From: a bacterium
Lineage (GTDB): Bacteria > Desulfobacterota > UBA8473
Assembly: GCA_009773075.1 (NCBI GenBank)
Contig: WOUX01000049.1
Location: 1 to 6,945 of the forward strand
Direction of reading: 5' to 3'
Length of the DNA stretch: 6,945 nt
Shown piece by piece: positions 1 to 6,235 of this stretch. The stretch's first letter is position 1; each line of letters opens with the position of its first letter. The notes beneath the pieces are model-generated. The model did no database searches. It was not told the origin of the DNA and saw only the letters and a list, made by a program, of their open reading frames with translations. The translations under genes and the position numbers were made by a program.

Positions 1-161
1 TTTTGATTGCACAGATACTGTACGGGGCAGGCCTTCGCCTTATGGAGCTGGCCCGTCTGCGGGTCAAGGATATCGATTTTGGATCAGAGCTGATTTTCGT
101 TCGGTCAACCAAGGGGGACAAAGACCGTTCGACAATCCTGCCGGAAACCCGTGAACCGGTA
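1..161 (+). pseudogene. Truncated integron-type tyrosine recombinase fragment
   Basis: This is a fragment of a tyrosine recombinase. It is read in the frame that starts at base 3 and is cut at the left by the window edge. It shows the start of the catalytic domain: LYGAGLRLMELARLRVKDID, with the box I arginine at bases 36-38, then a beta-hairpin ending in STKGDKDRSTILPE, whose lysine (bases 111-113) matches the catalytic beta-strand lysine. The wording is closest to integron integrases (IntI). Recognisable similarity stops at about base 161, where IntI proteins would continue into their extra domain and then the HxxR and tyrosine boxes. None of these follows. The frame stays open to base 293, but from 207 it only runs antisense to the neighbouring gene. 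I therefore call it a 3'-truncated, inactive remnant. Whether the part left of the window is intact cannot be seen. Confidence 0.8.
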
Positions 162-206
162 AGTGGGTTTTATTCCTTATTCTATTTACGACTTCTGAAT
201 AACGAT

Positions 207-2120
207 CTATCCAATCACCGCCAGGATTTGATTCTTATTTACAGAATCCCCCTTTTTGAAGTTTATGGACTTGACAGTTCCATTCACAGGTGATGTTAAC
301 GCATTCTCCATCTTCATTGCCTCAAAGAGAACCACCAGGTCTCCGCTCTTCACCTTATCCCCAACATCAACTTTATACTGTATTACCATTCCTGGCATAG
401 GGGCAACAATGGCGGTTTCGCCTTCAGCAACAGATGTGGGTGTCTTTGGAGTCTCTTCTTTCTTTTCTGGTTTTGGCGGTACAACCGCCTTTTTTGAGGG
501 AGACGGCGAATAAGCAGTAACAACAGGAGAGCCACCAACCTCCTCTACCTGTACTTCATAGTATTCATCCTCTACAAAGACGTTGAAGGTCCGCAATCCA
601 TGCCCCTTTTCAGGAACGGCCTTTTCTGCCTTTTCAACGAGCTTACCTGCCCTTGCCTTTGCAATAAGTTCATCTTCCCTCTTGACCTCTTCCAGTGTTT
701 TGGGTTTTACCTCTGGAGGCGGTTCTTCCAGTCCGTACTTCCATCTTAAGAACCTCATGCCGGTAGTTGGGTAAAGGGCATAAATCAAAACATCTCCTGT
801 GTCTTTCGCAATACCTTTGGTTGCCTCTTTAGCCTTTTCAAGCTCTGGTTCAAGAATATCTGCTGCCCTACAGGTGATAGGCTTTTCTCCCCTTTCATAA
901 CCCTTTAGGATCAGCTTTTGCACCTTTTTATCCATGGGCACAGGGGTTTTGCCATAGAGGCCGTATGCATAATCTTTTACTTCCCGGGAAATCATCTTGT
1001 AGCGGCCAAAGAGTACGTTCTGAACAGCCTGGATACCAACAATCTGACTGGTAGGGGTAACCAGAGGCGGGTATCCCATGTCTTTTCTCGTCCTCGGTAA
1101 TTCCTCATAAACCTCATCGATTCTATCCAGGGCTTCGGCCTGTTTTAGTTGTGATACCAGATTTGTTGTCATGCCGCCCGGTACTTGATGTAAGAGTACT
1201 CCCGTATCTATAACTGACATCTTGGTGAGGTCAAGAAAGCCTCTGTACTTGGGGGCGATGGATTCAATGTGCTGCCCCATTTTGAAGAGATGGTTTAAAT
1301 CCAGGCCACTATCTCTGGGAGTACCCTGGAGGGCCACTACTATAGGTTCAACCGCAGGTTGAGAAGATCTTAAGGCAAACGGGGCTAGAGAGCAGTCTAC
1401 GATATCCACCCCGGCCTCAATAGCCTTTAGATATGACATAGATGCCATACCGCTTGTATAATGTGTATGGAGATGGATGGGGATGCCGATATTCTCCTTG
1501 AGTGCCTTTATCAATTCATAGGCATCATATGGGGAGATTAACCCTGCCATATCTTTTATGCAAAGGGTATCGGCTCCCATATCCTGCAGGGTCTTTGCTT
1601 TGTTAACAAAATACTCGATATTGAAGACATGCCCTCCCAGTCTTCTTTCTGTTAGAGAGTAGCAGATAGTAGCCTGAATATGTTTCTTACACTCCTTAAT
1701 GGCTGCGAAGGATGTTTCAAAATTCCGTTCATCGTTTAATGCATCAAATACCCTGAAGATGTCGATTCCAACCTCAGCAGCCTTGTGGACAAAGGCAGTA
1801 ACCACGTCGTCTGCATAATTGCGGTATCCTACCAGGTTCTGTCCCCTTAAGAGCATTTGTAATGGGGTATTAGGCATATGCCTTTTCAATATTCGCACCC
1901 TTTCCCATGGATCTTCATTCAGAAATCGGGTACATACATCAAAGGTTGCCCCCCCCCAGACCTCCATGGAAAAAAAGCCTGCCTTATCCATCTCTTCTGC
2001 TATTGGCAGCATGTCCTCTGTTCTCATTCGAGTGGCTAAACTGGATTGATGACCGTCTCTAAAAGTAGTATCTGCAATCTTAACCGGATTCTTTCTCTCC
2101 TTTTTTCCTTTTGTTGGCAT
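207..2120 (-). CDS. oadA: Pyruvate/oxaloacetate carboxyltransferase with C-terminal biotin carrier domain (OadA / transcarboxylase 5S + 1.3S type)
   Basis: This 637-residue protein moves a carboxyl group between pyruvate/oxaloacetate and biotin. Residues about 13-280 form the HMGL-like TIM barrel, with TTFRDGHQS (metal ligand D22), the lysine expected to be carbamylated in CIKDMAG (K189), and HLHTH (metal ligands H218 and H220). Residues about 300-510 are the conserved PYC/OADA domain. A proline- and lysine-rich linker (about 540-565) leads to a biotinyl domain with EAMKMEN. Its biotinyl lysine is K603, 34 residues from the C-terminus as is usual. The length is typical of OadA and PycB proteins. 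The ATG has a good ribosome-binding site (AAGGAGAT, bases 2126-2133). It is the last gene of the operon. The neighbouring acyl-CoA carboxyltransferase suggests a transcarboxylase. Pyruvate carboxylase subunit B or the oxaloacetate decarboxylase alpha subunit are the alternatives, but no matching AccC or OadB partner is in view. No terminator hairpin is visible after the stop. Confidence 0.95.
   Translation of the reverse strand: MPTKGKKERKNPVKIADTTFRDGHQSSLATRMRTEDMLPIAEEMDKAGFFSMEVWGGATFDVCTRFLNEDPWERVRILKRHMPNTPLQMLLRGQNLVGYRNYADDVVTAFVHKAAEVGIDIFRVFDALNDERNFETSFAAIKECKKHIQATICYSLTERRLGGHVFNIEYFVNKAKTLQDMGADTLCIKDMAGLISPYDAYELIKALKENIGIPIHLHTHYTSGMASMSYLKAIEAGVDIVDCSLAPFALRSSQPAVEPIVVALQGTPRDSGLDLNHLFKMGQHIESIAPKYRGFLDLTKMSVIDTGVLLHQVPGGMTTNLVSQLKQAEALDRIDEVYEELPRTRKDMGYPPLVTPTSQIVGIQAVQNVLFGRYKMISREVKDYAYGLYGKTPVPMDKKVQKLILKGYERGEKPITCRAADILEPELEKAKEATKGIAKDTGDVLIYALYPTTGMRFLRWKYGLEEPPPEVKPKTLEEVKREDELIAKARAGKLVEKAEKAVPEKGHGLRTFNVFVEDEYYEVQVEEVGGSPVVTAYSPSPSKKAVVPPKPEKKEETPKTPTSVAEGETAIVAPMPGMVIQYKVDVGDKVKSGDLVVLFEAMKMENALTSPVNGTVKSINFKKGDSVNKNQILAVIG
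1949..1957. repeat. Nine-base C/G homopolymer inside oadA
   Basis: Nine consecutive C on the plus strand (nine G on the coding strand) encode part of the conserved VWGGATF stretch at residues 54-60 of the OadA-like protein. The reading frame is intact here. Such a run is prone to slippage and to sequencing error, so a frameshift in related assemblies should be treated with suspicion. Confidence 0.85.
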
Positions 2121-2209
2121 ATTTTATCTCCTTCTTAGATTTACCAGAATTGGAAGGAATCCCCTCCTTTATCTAGATCCCGCAGATAGTATAAGCGAAA
2201 AAACAGCCT

Positions 2210-2404
2210 TTATTTATGGAGTATTCTACACTGGAGTGAGTTCCTCATATGCATTATCGCCTGTCGGCCAGACAGCCCCCACACATTAGGTGAAACTTGA
2301 AAAGAGGTGGTCGGGGACTCTATAGCAGAAGTCTCTTTTTCCTCCTTTCGATAAGCTGATACAGCCGCTGAAATAGCCGCCATCTTTCTTTTTTCAATTT
2401 CCAT
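2210..2404 (-). CDS. Small accessory subunit of a biotin-dependent decarboxylase/transcarboxylase (epsilon-like)
   Basis: This 64-residue protein sits between the two carboxyltransferase genes. Its N-terminus (MAAISAAVSAYRKEEKE) resembles the IAAIxAAVxAYxxEE opening of small proteins coded beside methylmalonyl-CoA decarboxylase and acyl-CoA carboxylase subunits. After a short flexible stretch comes a C-terminal motif, VWGLSGRQAIM (W42, G46, R47, M51), followed by basic residues. The WxxxGRxxxM ending is like that at the end of the delta/epsilon chains of sodium-pumping decarboxylases (MmdD/MmdE). There is no membrane segment, unlike MmdD/OadG. It has its own ribosome-binding site (TAAGGAGA). 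From family context it probably helps assemble or stabilise the complex rather than catalyse. Function is inferred from motif and position. The gene itself is well supported. Confidence 0.82.
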   Translation of the reverse strand: MEIEKRKMAAISAAVSAYRKEEKETSAIESPTTSFQVSPNVWGLSGRQAIMHMRNSLQCRILHK

Positions 2405-2412
2405 CAGAGTTA

Positions 2413-2420
2413 TCTCCTTA
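2413..2420 (-). promoter_or_regulatory. Ribosome-binding site of the small accessory subunit gene
   Basis: On the minus strand this reads TAAGGAGA and ends 8 bases before the ATG at 2404-2402. It is a near-ideal Shine-Dalgarno sequence. It supports the 64-residue reading frame as a real gene and fixes its start. Confidence 0.8.
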
Positions 2421-2450
2421 CCCTGAATTATAGTTCACTGTTCAAGGTTT

Positions 2451-2476
2451 AACGGACAACGGCAAACGGGCAACGA
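2451..2476 (-). repeat. Degenerate 7-bp tandem array between mmdA and the small subunit gene
   Basis: Read on the minus strand this is GTTGCCC, GTTTGCC, GTTGTCC and a partial GTT: three to four heptamers with an approximate consensus of GTTGTCC. It begins next to the stop codon of the upstream carboxyltransferase gene. A related array with the same period lies at 5342-5376, in the opposite orientation. The function is unknown. It is too short to exclude chance on its own. Confidence 0.5.
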
Positions 2477-2477
2477 T

Positions 2478-4031
2478 TTATACAGGAATATTACCGTGCT
2501 TCTTCGGCGGACGGGTCTCTCTCTTGGTGGACAATGCCTCCAGTGCATTGATTATCTTTAGGCGCGATTCGCTAGGAACAATGACTGCATCAATATAACC
2601 CCTTGCAGCCGCGATATAGGGATTGGCAAAAAGGTTACGGTATTCTTGAATCTTCTCCCCTAACTTTGCCTTTGGATCTGCCGCCTCTTTTATCTCCTTC
2701 CTGTGGATAATATTCGCTGCCCCTTCAGCACCCATTACAGCTATCTCCGCAGTAGGCCAGGCCAATACGTAGTCTCCTCCCAGATGTCTGCTACACATTG
2801 CCAGATACGCCCCTCCATAATCCTTGCGGATAATCAGGGTAATCTTTGGCACAGTCGCTTCGGAATAACACCATAGAAGTTTTGCACCGTGTCTGATTAT
2901 ACCGCTCCATTCCTGGGATGTTCCAGGTAGGTAGCCTGGGACATCTACGATAGTCAATAAGGGGATGTTGAAGGCATCGCAGAAACGAATGAATCTTGTT
3001 GCCTTATCTGAGGCATTGACATCGAGACACCCGGCCAAAAAATTGGGCTGATTGGCAATGATGCCAATAACCCTTCCATTAAGACGGGCAAAGCATATAA
3101 TGATATTTTTAGCATAGTGTTCATGGGGTTCAAAGAACTTACCGTCATCAACTATGGCGCTGATTACTCCTTTTATGTCATACACCTGCCTGGGGTTGTC
3201 AGGGATTATTGTGTCCAGTTCTGGTGAAATCCGTTCAGGATCGTCTTTGGATTCTATGAATGGCGGGTCTTCCATGTTGTTTGGGGGAAGATAGGTCAAC
3301 AGTTCTTTTATCTTTTCTATAGCTTCAGCATCACTCTCACAGGCAAAATGGGCAACACCACTTTTGGCATTATGGGTCATAGCCCCACCCAACTCTTCAA
3401 ATGTAACCTCTTCACCTGTAACGGTTTTGATGACATCCGGTCCGGTAATGAACATATAGCTGCTCTTTTTAGTCATAAATACCCAGTCCGTCATTGCAGG
3501 GGAATAGACGGCTCCTCCAGCAGTAGGTCCCATAATAGCTGATATCTGGGGGATAACTCCAGAGGCACAGGAATTACGATAGAATATCTCACCATAACTG
3601 CTAAGGGCATCAACCCCTTCTTGTATTCGGGCTCCACCTGAGTCGTTGAAACCAACTATTGGTAATCCAGCTTTGAGCGCTAAGTCCATTACCTTGACTA
3701 TCTTCTTGCCGTGGTATTCACCCAGAGTTCCCCCAACAGAGGTGAAATCCTGGGAGAATGCAAAGACCCTTCTACCATTCACAGTTCCAAAGCCGGTAAC
3801 TACCCCTTCGCCTGGCACCTCGGTGTCAGCCATATCAAAATCCTCGCACCGGTGTCGAACAAACATATCTACCTCTTGGAAGCTGCCAGAATCAAAGAAC
3901 AGTTCCAATCTTTCTCTAGCCGTTAATTTGCCGGATTCATGCTGTTTTGCAACCTTTTTAGCCCCTCCCATCTCCTTTTCTTTGGCTATTTTTTCTTTTA
4001 GTTCGTTTACTCTATCTTCTACATAGCCCAT
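2478..4031 (-). CDS. mmdA: Propionyl/methylmalonyl-CoA carboxyltransferase (MmdA / PccB / transcarboxylase 12S type)
   Basis: This 517-residue protein has the two-lobed crotonase-like fold of acyl-CoA carboxyltransferases, and its length is usual for PccB/MmdA. It transfers carboxyl groups between biotin and propionyl/methylmalonyl-CoA. The N-lobe has SGGARIQEGVDAL (131-143) and GPTAGGAVYSPAM (168-180), which supplies one oxyanion hole. The C-lobe has DVPGYLPGTSQE (363-374) and YGGAYLAMCS (405-414), which supplies the second (G407-A408), then AWPTAEIAVMGAEGAANI (424-441). The tail ends in RPPKKHGNIPV, very like the end of propionibacterial transcarboxylase 12S as I remember it. The residue matching the PccB specificity Asp422 is L410. 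The ATG follows AAAGGAG (bases 4039-4045). The two downstream genes supply the biotin carrier and partner transferase. Alternatives are the methylmalonyl-CoA decarboxylase alpha subunit or the propionyl-CoA carboxylase beta subunit. Confidence 0.95.
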   Translation of the reverse strand: MGYVEDRVNELKEKIAKEKEMGGAKKVAKQHESGKLTARERLELFFDSGSFQEVDMFVRHRCEDFDMADTEVPGEGVVTGFGTVNGRRVFAFSQDFTSVGGTLGEYHGKKIVKVMDLALKAGLPIVGFNDSGGARIQEGVDALSSYGEIFYRNSCASGVIPQISAIMGPTAGGAVYSPAMTDWVFMTKKSSYMFITGPDVIKTVTGEEVTFEELGGAMTHNAKSGVAHFACESDAEAIEKIKELLTYLPPNNMEDPPFIESKDDPERISPELDTIIPDNPRQVYDIKGVISAIVDDGKFFEPHEHYAKNIIICFARLNGRVIGIIANQPNFLAGCLDVNASDKATRFIRFCDAFNIPLLTIVDVPGYLPGTSQEWSGIIRHGAKLLWCYSEATVPKITLIIRKDYGGAYLAMCSRHLGGDYVLAWPTAEIAVMGAEGAANIIHRKEIKEAADPKAKLGEKIQEYRNLFANPYIAAARGYIDAVIVPSESRLKIINALEALSTKRETRPPKKHGNIPV

Positions 4032-4115
4032 GTATCTTCTCCTTTATTTCTGGTTAGTTAACACTTAAAAATCACTTTTCTACAACTTCCGCTGGCTTTT
4101 TGAGGCATCCATGAT

Positions 4116-4270
4116 TGATGGCTTCGCAAAAAGTCCATCTGCGGCGTTGCTCTGCATCCTTCGTCGTTGCAGCGTACCTCTAAGTACGCCTCACTCCTCA
4201 GGATTTGAGCGCCTTGCATCTGGAGCTTTTTACTTTGCCATCCCAATTTTGACTTTTTACTAGTCCGTCA
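4116..4270. repeat. MITE-like palindromic intergenic element
   Basis: This non-coding element fills most of the 279-bp gap between etfA and mmdA. Its ends form an imperfect 20-bp inverted repeat (4116-4135 and 4251-4270, 15 of 20 matching, including AAAAAGTC). Inside, bases 4117-4242 fold on themselves. GATGGC (4117-4122) faces GCCATC (4237-4242), CAAAAAGTCCATCTGC faces GCATCTGGAGCTTTTTA, ATCCT faces AGGAT, and the tip is GCGTAC-ctctaa-GTACGC (4172-4189). It carries no transposase. I associate elements of this wording with many intergenic copies in Desulfobacterota genomes, but that is memory and not a search. It could be a MITE or REP-like element, and it could form a hairpin in the operon transcript. 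No clear target-site duplication is seen. Confidence 0.7.
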
Positions 4271-4310
4271 GGATTTGGTCCATGCATTTTCAGCGACTTG
4301 GGAAACTCAC

Positions 4311-5312
4311 TCAAACTACATTCTTAAGCTCCTCAATTAGATATGGTAAAATCTCTCGAAGATCCCCAACAAGACCTATATCAGATACCTTAAATATTGG
4401 AGCATCGGGATTTTGATCAATGGCCATAATTACCTTTGATCTCAGGAATCCTGTAGTAAAGTGCATGGCGCCTGAGGCACCCACGCTTATAAAGAGCTTA
4501 GGGTTGATTGTTTTTCCGCTCTGCCCAATCATTTGATCGTCCGAGATCCATTCTTTGTCGACTGCCGGTCTGGTTCCTCCCACCGCAGCCCCAAGGACCT
4601 CCGCAAGTTCCTCAACAGGTTTGAACCCCCCCGCCGAAAACAACCCCCAACCTCCGGCCACGACGGTATCAGCCTCTTCAATCGGTATGCCAAGAGCCTT
4701 TTCTTCAACCATTTCAATCGTTTTTACTTTGAAATCTCCATCCTTTATGTCAGGTGTAACTTTAATTATCTCTCCCTTTCTTGCTTCATTTCGGGCCGGT
4801 TTTTCTAAAACCCCTGGTCTTACTGTAGCCATCTGGGGCCTTTTTTCAGGACATACAATCTTAACCATTAGATTTCCACCCCACCCAGGGACAACCTGGG
4901 CCAGGTATGGAATTCCATTGTCTTCATCGATACATAGATCAACACAATGGGCAGTCAACCCTGTCTCAACTTTGGACGCAACTCTAGGTGCCAGATCCAT
5001 TCCAATATTGGTTGCACCTATTAATAAAATATCTGGACTATGCTCTCTAATCAAGTCTGCCAGAACATTAGCGTATACATCACTCTGGTAAGTTTGGAGC
5101 CTTGGATCTTCTATCATATAGACAGTATCTGCACCATAAGCCATCAGTTCATCGGCTAGTTTTCCTGTTTGATTACCAATCAGTATCGTCTCTAATTTTA
5201 CGTTTAGTCTCTCGGACAGTTCCAGCCCCTTTCCCAAGAGTTCAACCCCGACATCCATTAGTCTGTTGTTTCTCTGTTCCGTCCATACCCAAACCGGGTT
5301 ACCTCTTTTCAT
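4311..5312 (-). CDS. etfA: Electron transfer flavoprotein alpha subunit
   Basis: This 333-residue protein is the FAD-carrying alpha chain of ETF, a soluble heterodimer that takes electrons from acyl-CoA dehydrogenases. The N-terminal domain contains GMDLAPRVASKVETGLTAHC (104-123) and TVRPGV (163-168). The C-terminal FAD domain contains GAAVGGTRPAVD (241-252, R248), IGQSGKTINPKLF (262-274), GASGAMHFTTGF (278-289) and AIDQNPDAPIF (297-307), then the usual DIGLVGDL tail. The length fits the family. Two flavin-contact positions differ from the human protein: Thr266 is S265, and His286 is F285 with a His one residue earlier. The start is supported by CAGGAG (bases 5319-5324). It lies 100 bp after etfB in the same direction, so the two are surely made together. 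The repeat element beyond its stop separates it from the carboxyltransferase genes. Confidence 0.96.
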   Translation of the reverse strand: MKRGNPVWVWTEQRNNRLMDVGVELLGKGLELSERLNVKLETILIGNQTGKLADELMAYGADTVYMIEDPRLQTYQSDVYANVLADLIREHSPDILLIGATNIGMDLAPRVASKVETGLTAHCVDLCIDEDNGIPYLAQVVPGWGGNLMVKIVCPEKRPQMATVRPGVLEKPARNEARKGEIIKVTPDIKDGDFKVKTIEMVEEKALGIPIEEADTVVAGGWGLFSAGGFKPVEELAEVLGAAVGGTRPAVDKEWISDDQMIGQSGKTINPKLFISVGASGAMHFTTGFLRSKVIMAIDQNPDAPIFKVSDIGLVGDLREILPYLIEELKNVV

Positions 5313-5341
5313 ATTATTCTCCTGTAAACTAATACACTGGT

Positions 5342-5376
5342 AGTGTCTGTTGATAGTTGTCAGTCGTCCATTGATA
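5342..5376 (+). repeat. Degenerate 7-bp tandem array between etfB and etfA
   Basis: On the plus strand the spacer reads AGTGTCT, GTTGATA, GTTGTCA, GTCGTCC, ATTGATA: five diverged heptamers around a GTTGTCA/C core. It shares period and core with the array at 2451-2476 but points the other way. No role is evident. Confidence 0.4.
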
Positions 5377-5412
5377 TCAGATGGATTGTTTCATAGATCG
5401 AGGGGTGGAATT

Positions 5413-6213
5413 TTAGATTGCCTTCAGTTCACGAAGTCTTTTTACTGCCCTTTTGACAGCATCTTCAGGGAGCCCTTCTATTATTTCTCCCTTCCGTTTT
5501 GACTTGTGCTCAAATACATCCGCTACTCGGGTAGGTGACCCAGCGAGACCTATGGTACCTTCAGGGACATCAATGTCTTTAGCATTGAAGAATTTGATCT
5601 CTTTCTCGGTTGCCTCCATTATCCCAAGAACTGTGGGCAGCCTTGGCTCGTTGATCTCTTTTACAACGGATAATAAAACCGGTAGGGTAACCTGTAACTT
5701 CATATAACCCCGTTCAAGGGTGCTTTTGACGATCAGGTCTCTTTCATTGGTCCATTCTATCTCATTGACAAAGGTTACATGGGGGATACCCAGGAGTTCA
5801 GCGAGCTGGGGGCCCACCTGACCGGTTGCACCATCAACTGTCTCGTTTCCACAAAGGATCAAATCAAAGTTACCCAATTTTTTTATACCACTTGCTAACG
5901 GATAGGCTGTTGCAAGGGTGTCTGCCCCGGCAAAGGCCCTATCACACAAGAGAACTGAATCATCTATACCCAGAGCTAGAGCCTCTTCCAACACCTCCCT
6001 AGCACTTGGGGGGCCCATGGTTACGGCCGTCACCTTACCAGAGAATTTCTCCTTGATTTTCAAACCTTCTTCCAAAGCATGCTTATCCAGAGGATTGATG
6101 ATAGTTGGGATTCCCTCCCTTCTTATCGTCTGTTTCACGGGATCTATGGTAATCTTTGAAAAATATTCTGGATCAGGAACCTGCTTAATACAAACAACTA
6201 TATCTAATGACAT
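5413..6213 (-). CDS. etfB: Electron transfer flavoprotein beta subunit
   Basis: This 266-residue protein is the beta chain of ETF. It opens with the typical IVVCIKQVPDPE (5-16) and contains GADTLATAYPLA (96-107), the nucleotide-binding loop ETVDGATGQVGPQLAELLG (124-142), and the family signature near VVKEINEPRLPTVLGIMEA (183-201). The VGPQ-type loop is the form found in many anaerobe ETFs, including electron-bifurcating ones that hold FAD instead of AMP in the beta chain. The sequence alone does not settle which is bound. The length is normal. The ATG is preceded by a weak purine-rich GTGGGG seven bases upstream. Only 22 bp separate it from the dehydrogenase stop, which suggests close or coupled translation. 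Order: dehydrogenase, etfB, etfA. Confidence 0.96.
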   Translation of the reverse strand: MSLDIVVCIKQVPDPEYFSKITIDPVKQTIRREGIPTIINPLDKHALEEGLKIKEKFSGKVTAVTMGPPSAREVLEEALALGIDDSVLLCDRAFAGADTLATAYPLASGIKKLGNFDLILCGNETVDGATGQVGPQLAELLGIPHVTFVNEIEWTNERDLIVKSTLERGYMKLQVTLPVLLSVVKEINEPRLPTVLGIMEATEKEIKFFNAKDIDVPEGTIGLAGSPTRVADVFEHKSKRKGEIIEGLPEDAVKRAVKRLRELKAI

Positions 6214-6235
6214 CGCTCTACCCCACTAAAAAGCT

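Noticed and set aside
162..293. Open continuation of the integrase frame
   Set aside because: Similarity to recombinases has ended; the frame then runs antisense to the biotin domain of the OadA-like gene.
2154..2169. AAGGA/TCCTT inverted repeat as a terminator upstream of oadA
   Set aside because: Only five base pairs with no following T-run in the transcript direction; too weak to call.
3646..4026. 126-codon plus-strand open frame opposite the carboxyltransferase
   Set aside because: It lies wholly antisense to a conserved protein and its translation looks like low-information Ser/Thr/Pro text.
4046..4110. Sigma-70-like promoter for mmdA
   Set aside because: Only poor matches to -35/-10 boxes (TTGTAG with a following TTAACT) were seen; not enough to support a promoter.
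4058..4246. 62-codon minus-strand frame in the etfA-mmdA gap
   Set aside because: It lies mostly within the palindromic repeat, has no protein-like composition, and is best explained by the repeat itself.
4555..5091. 178-codon plus-strand open frame opposite etfA
   Set aside because: It is antisense to a clear etfA gene, rich in Ser/Pro/Thr without recognisable motifs, and has no sensible start signal; it is a shadow frame.
5370..5386. Palindrome-like CCATTGATATCAGATGG as an operator upstream of etfA
   Set aside because: The 8-bp TGATATCA core is perfect but the flanks are off register by one base; common by chance and no regulator is in view.
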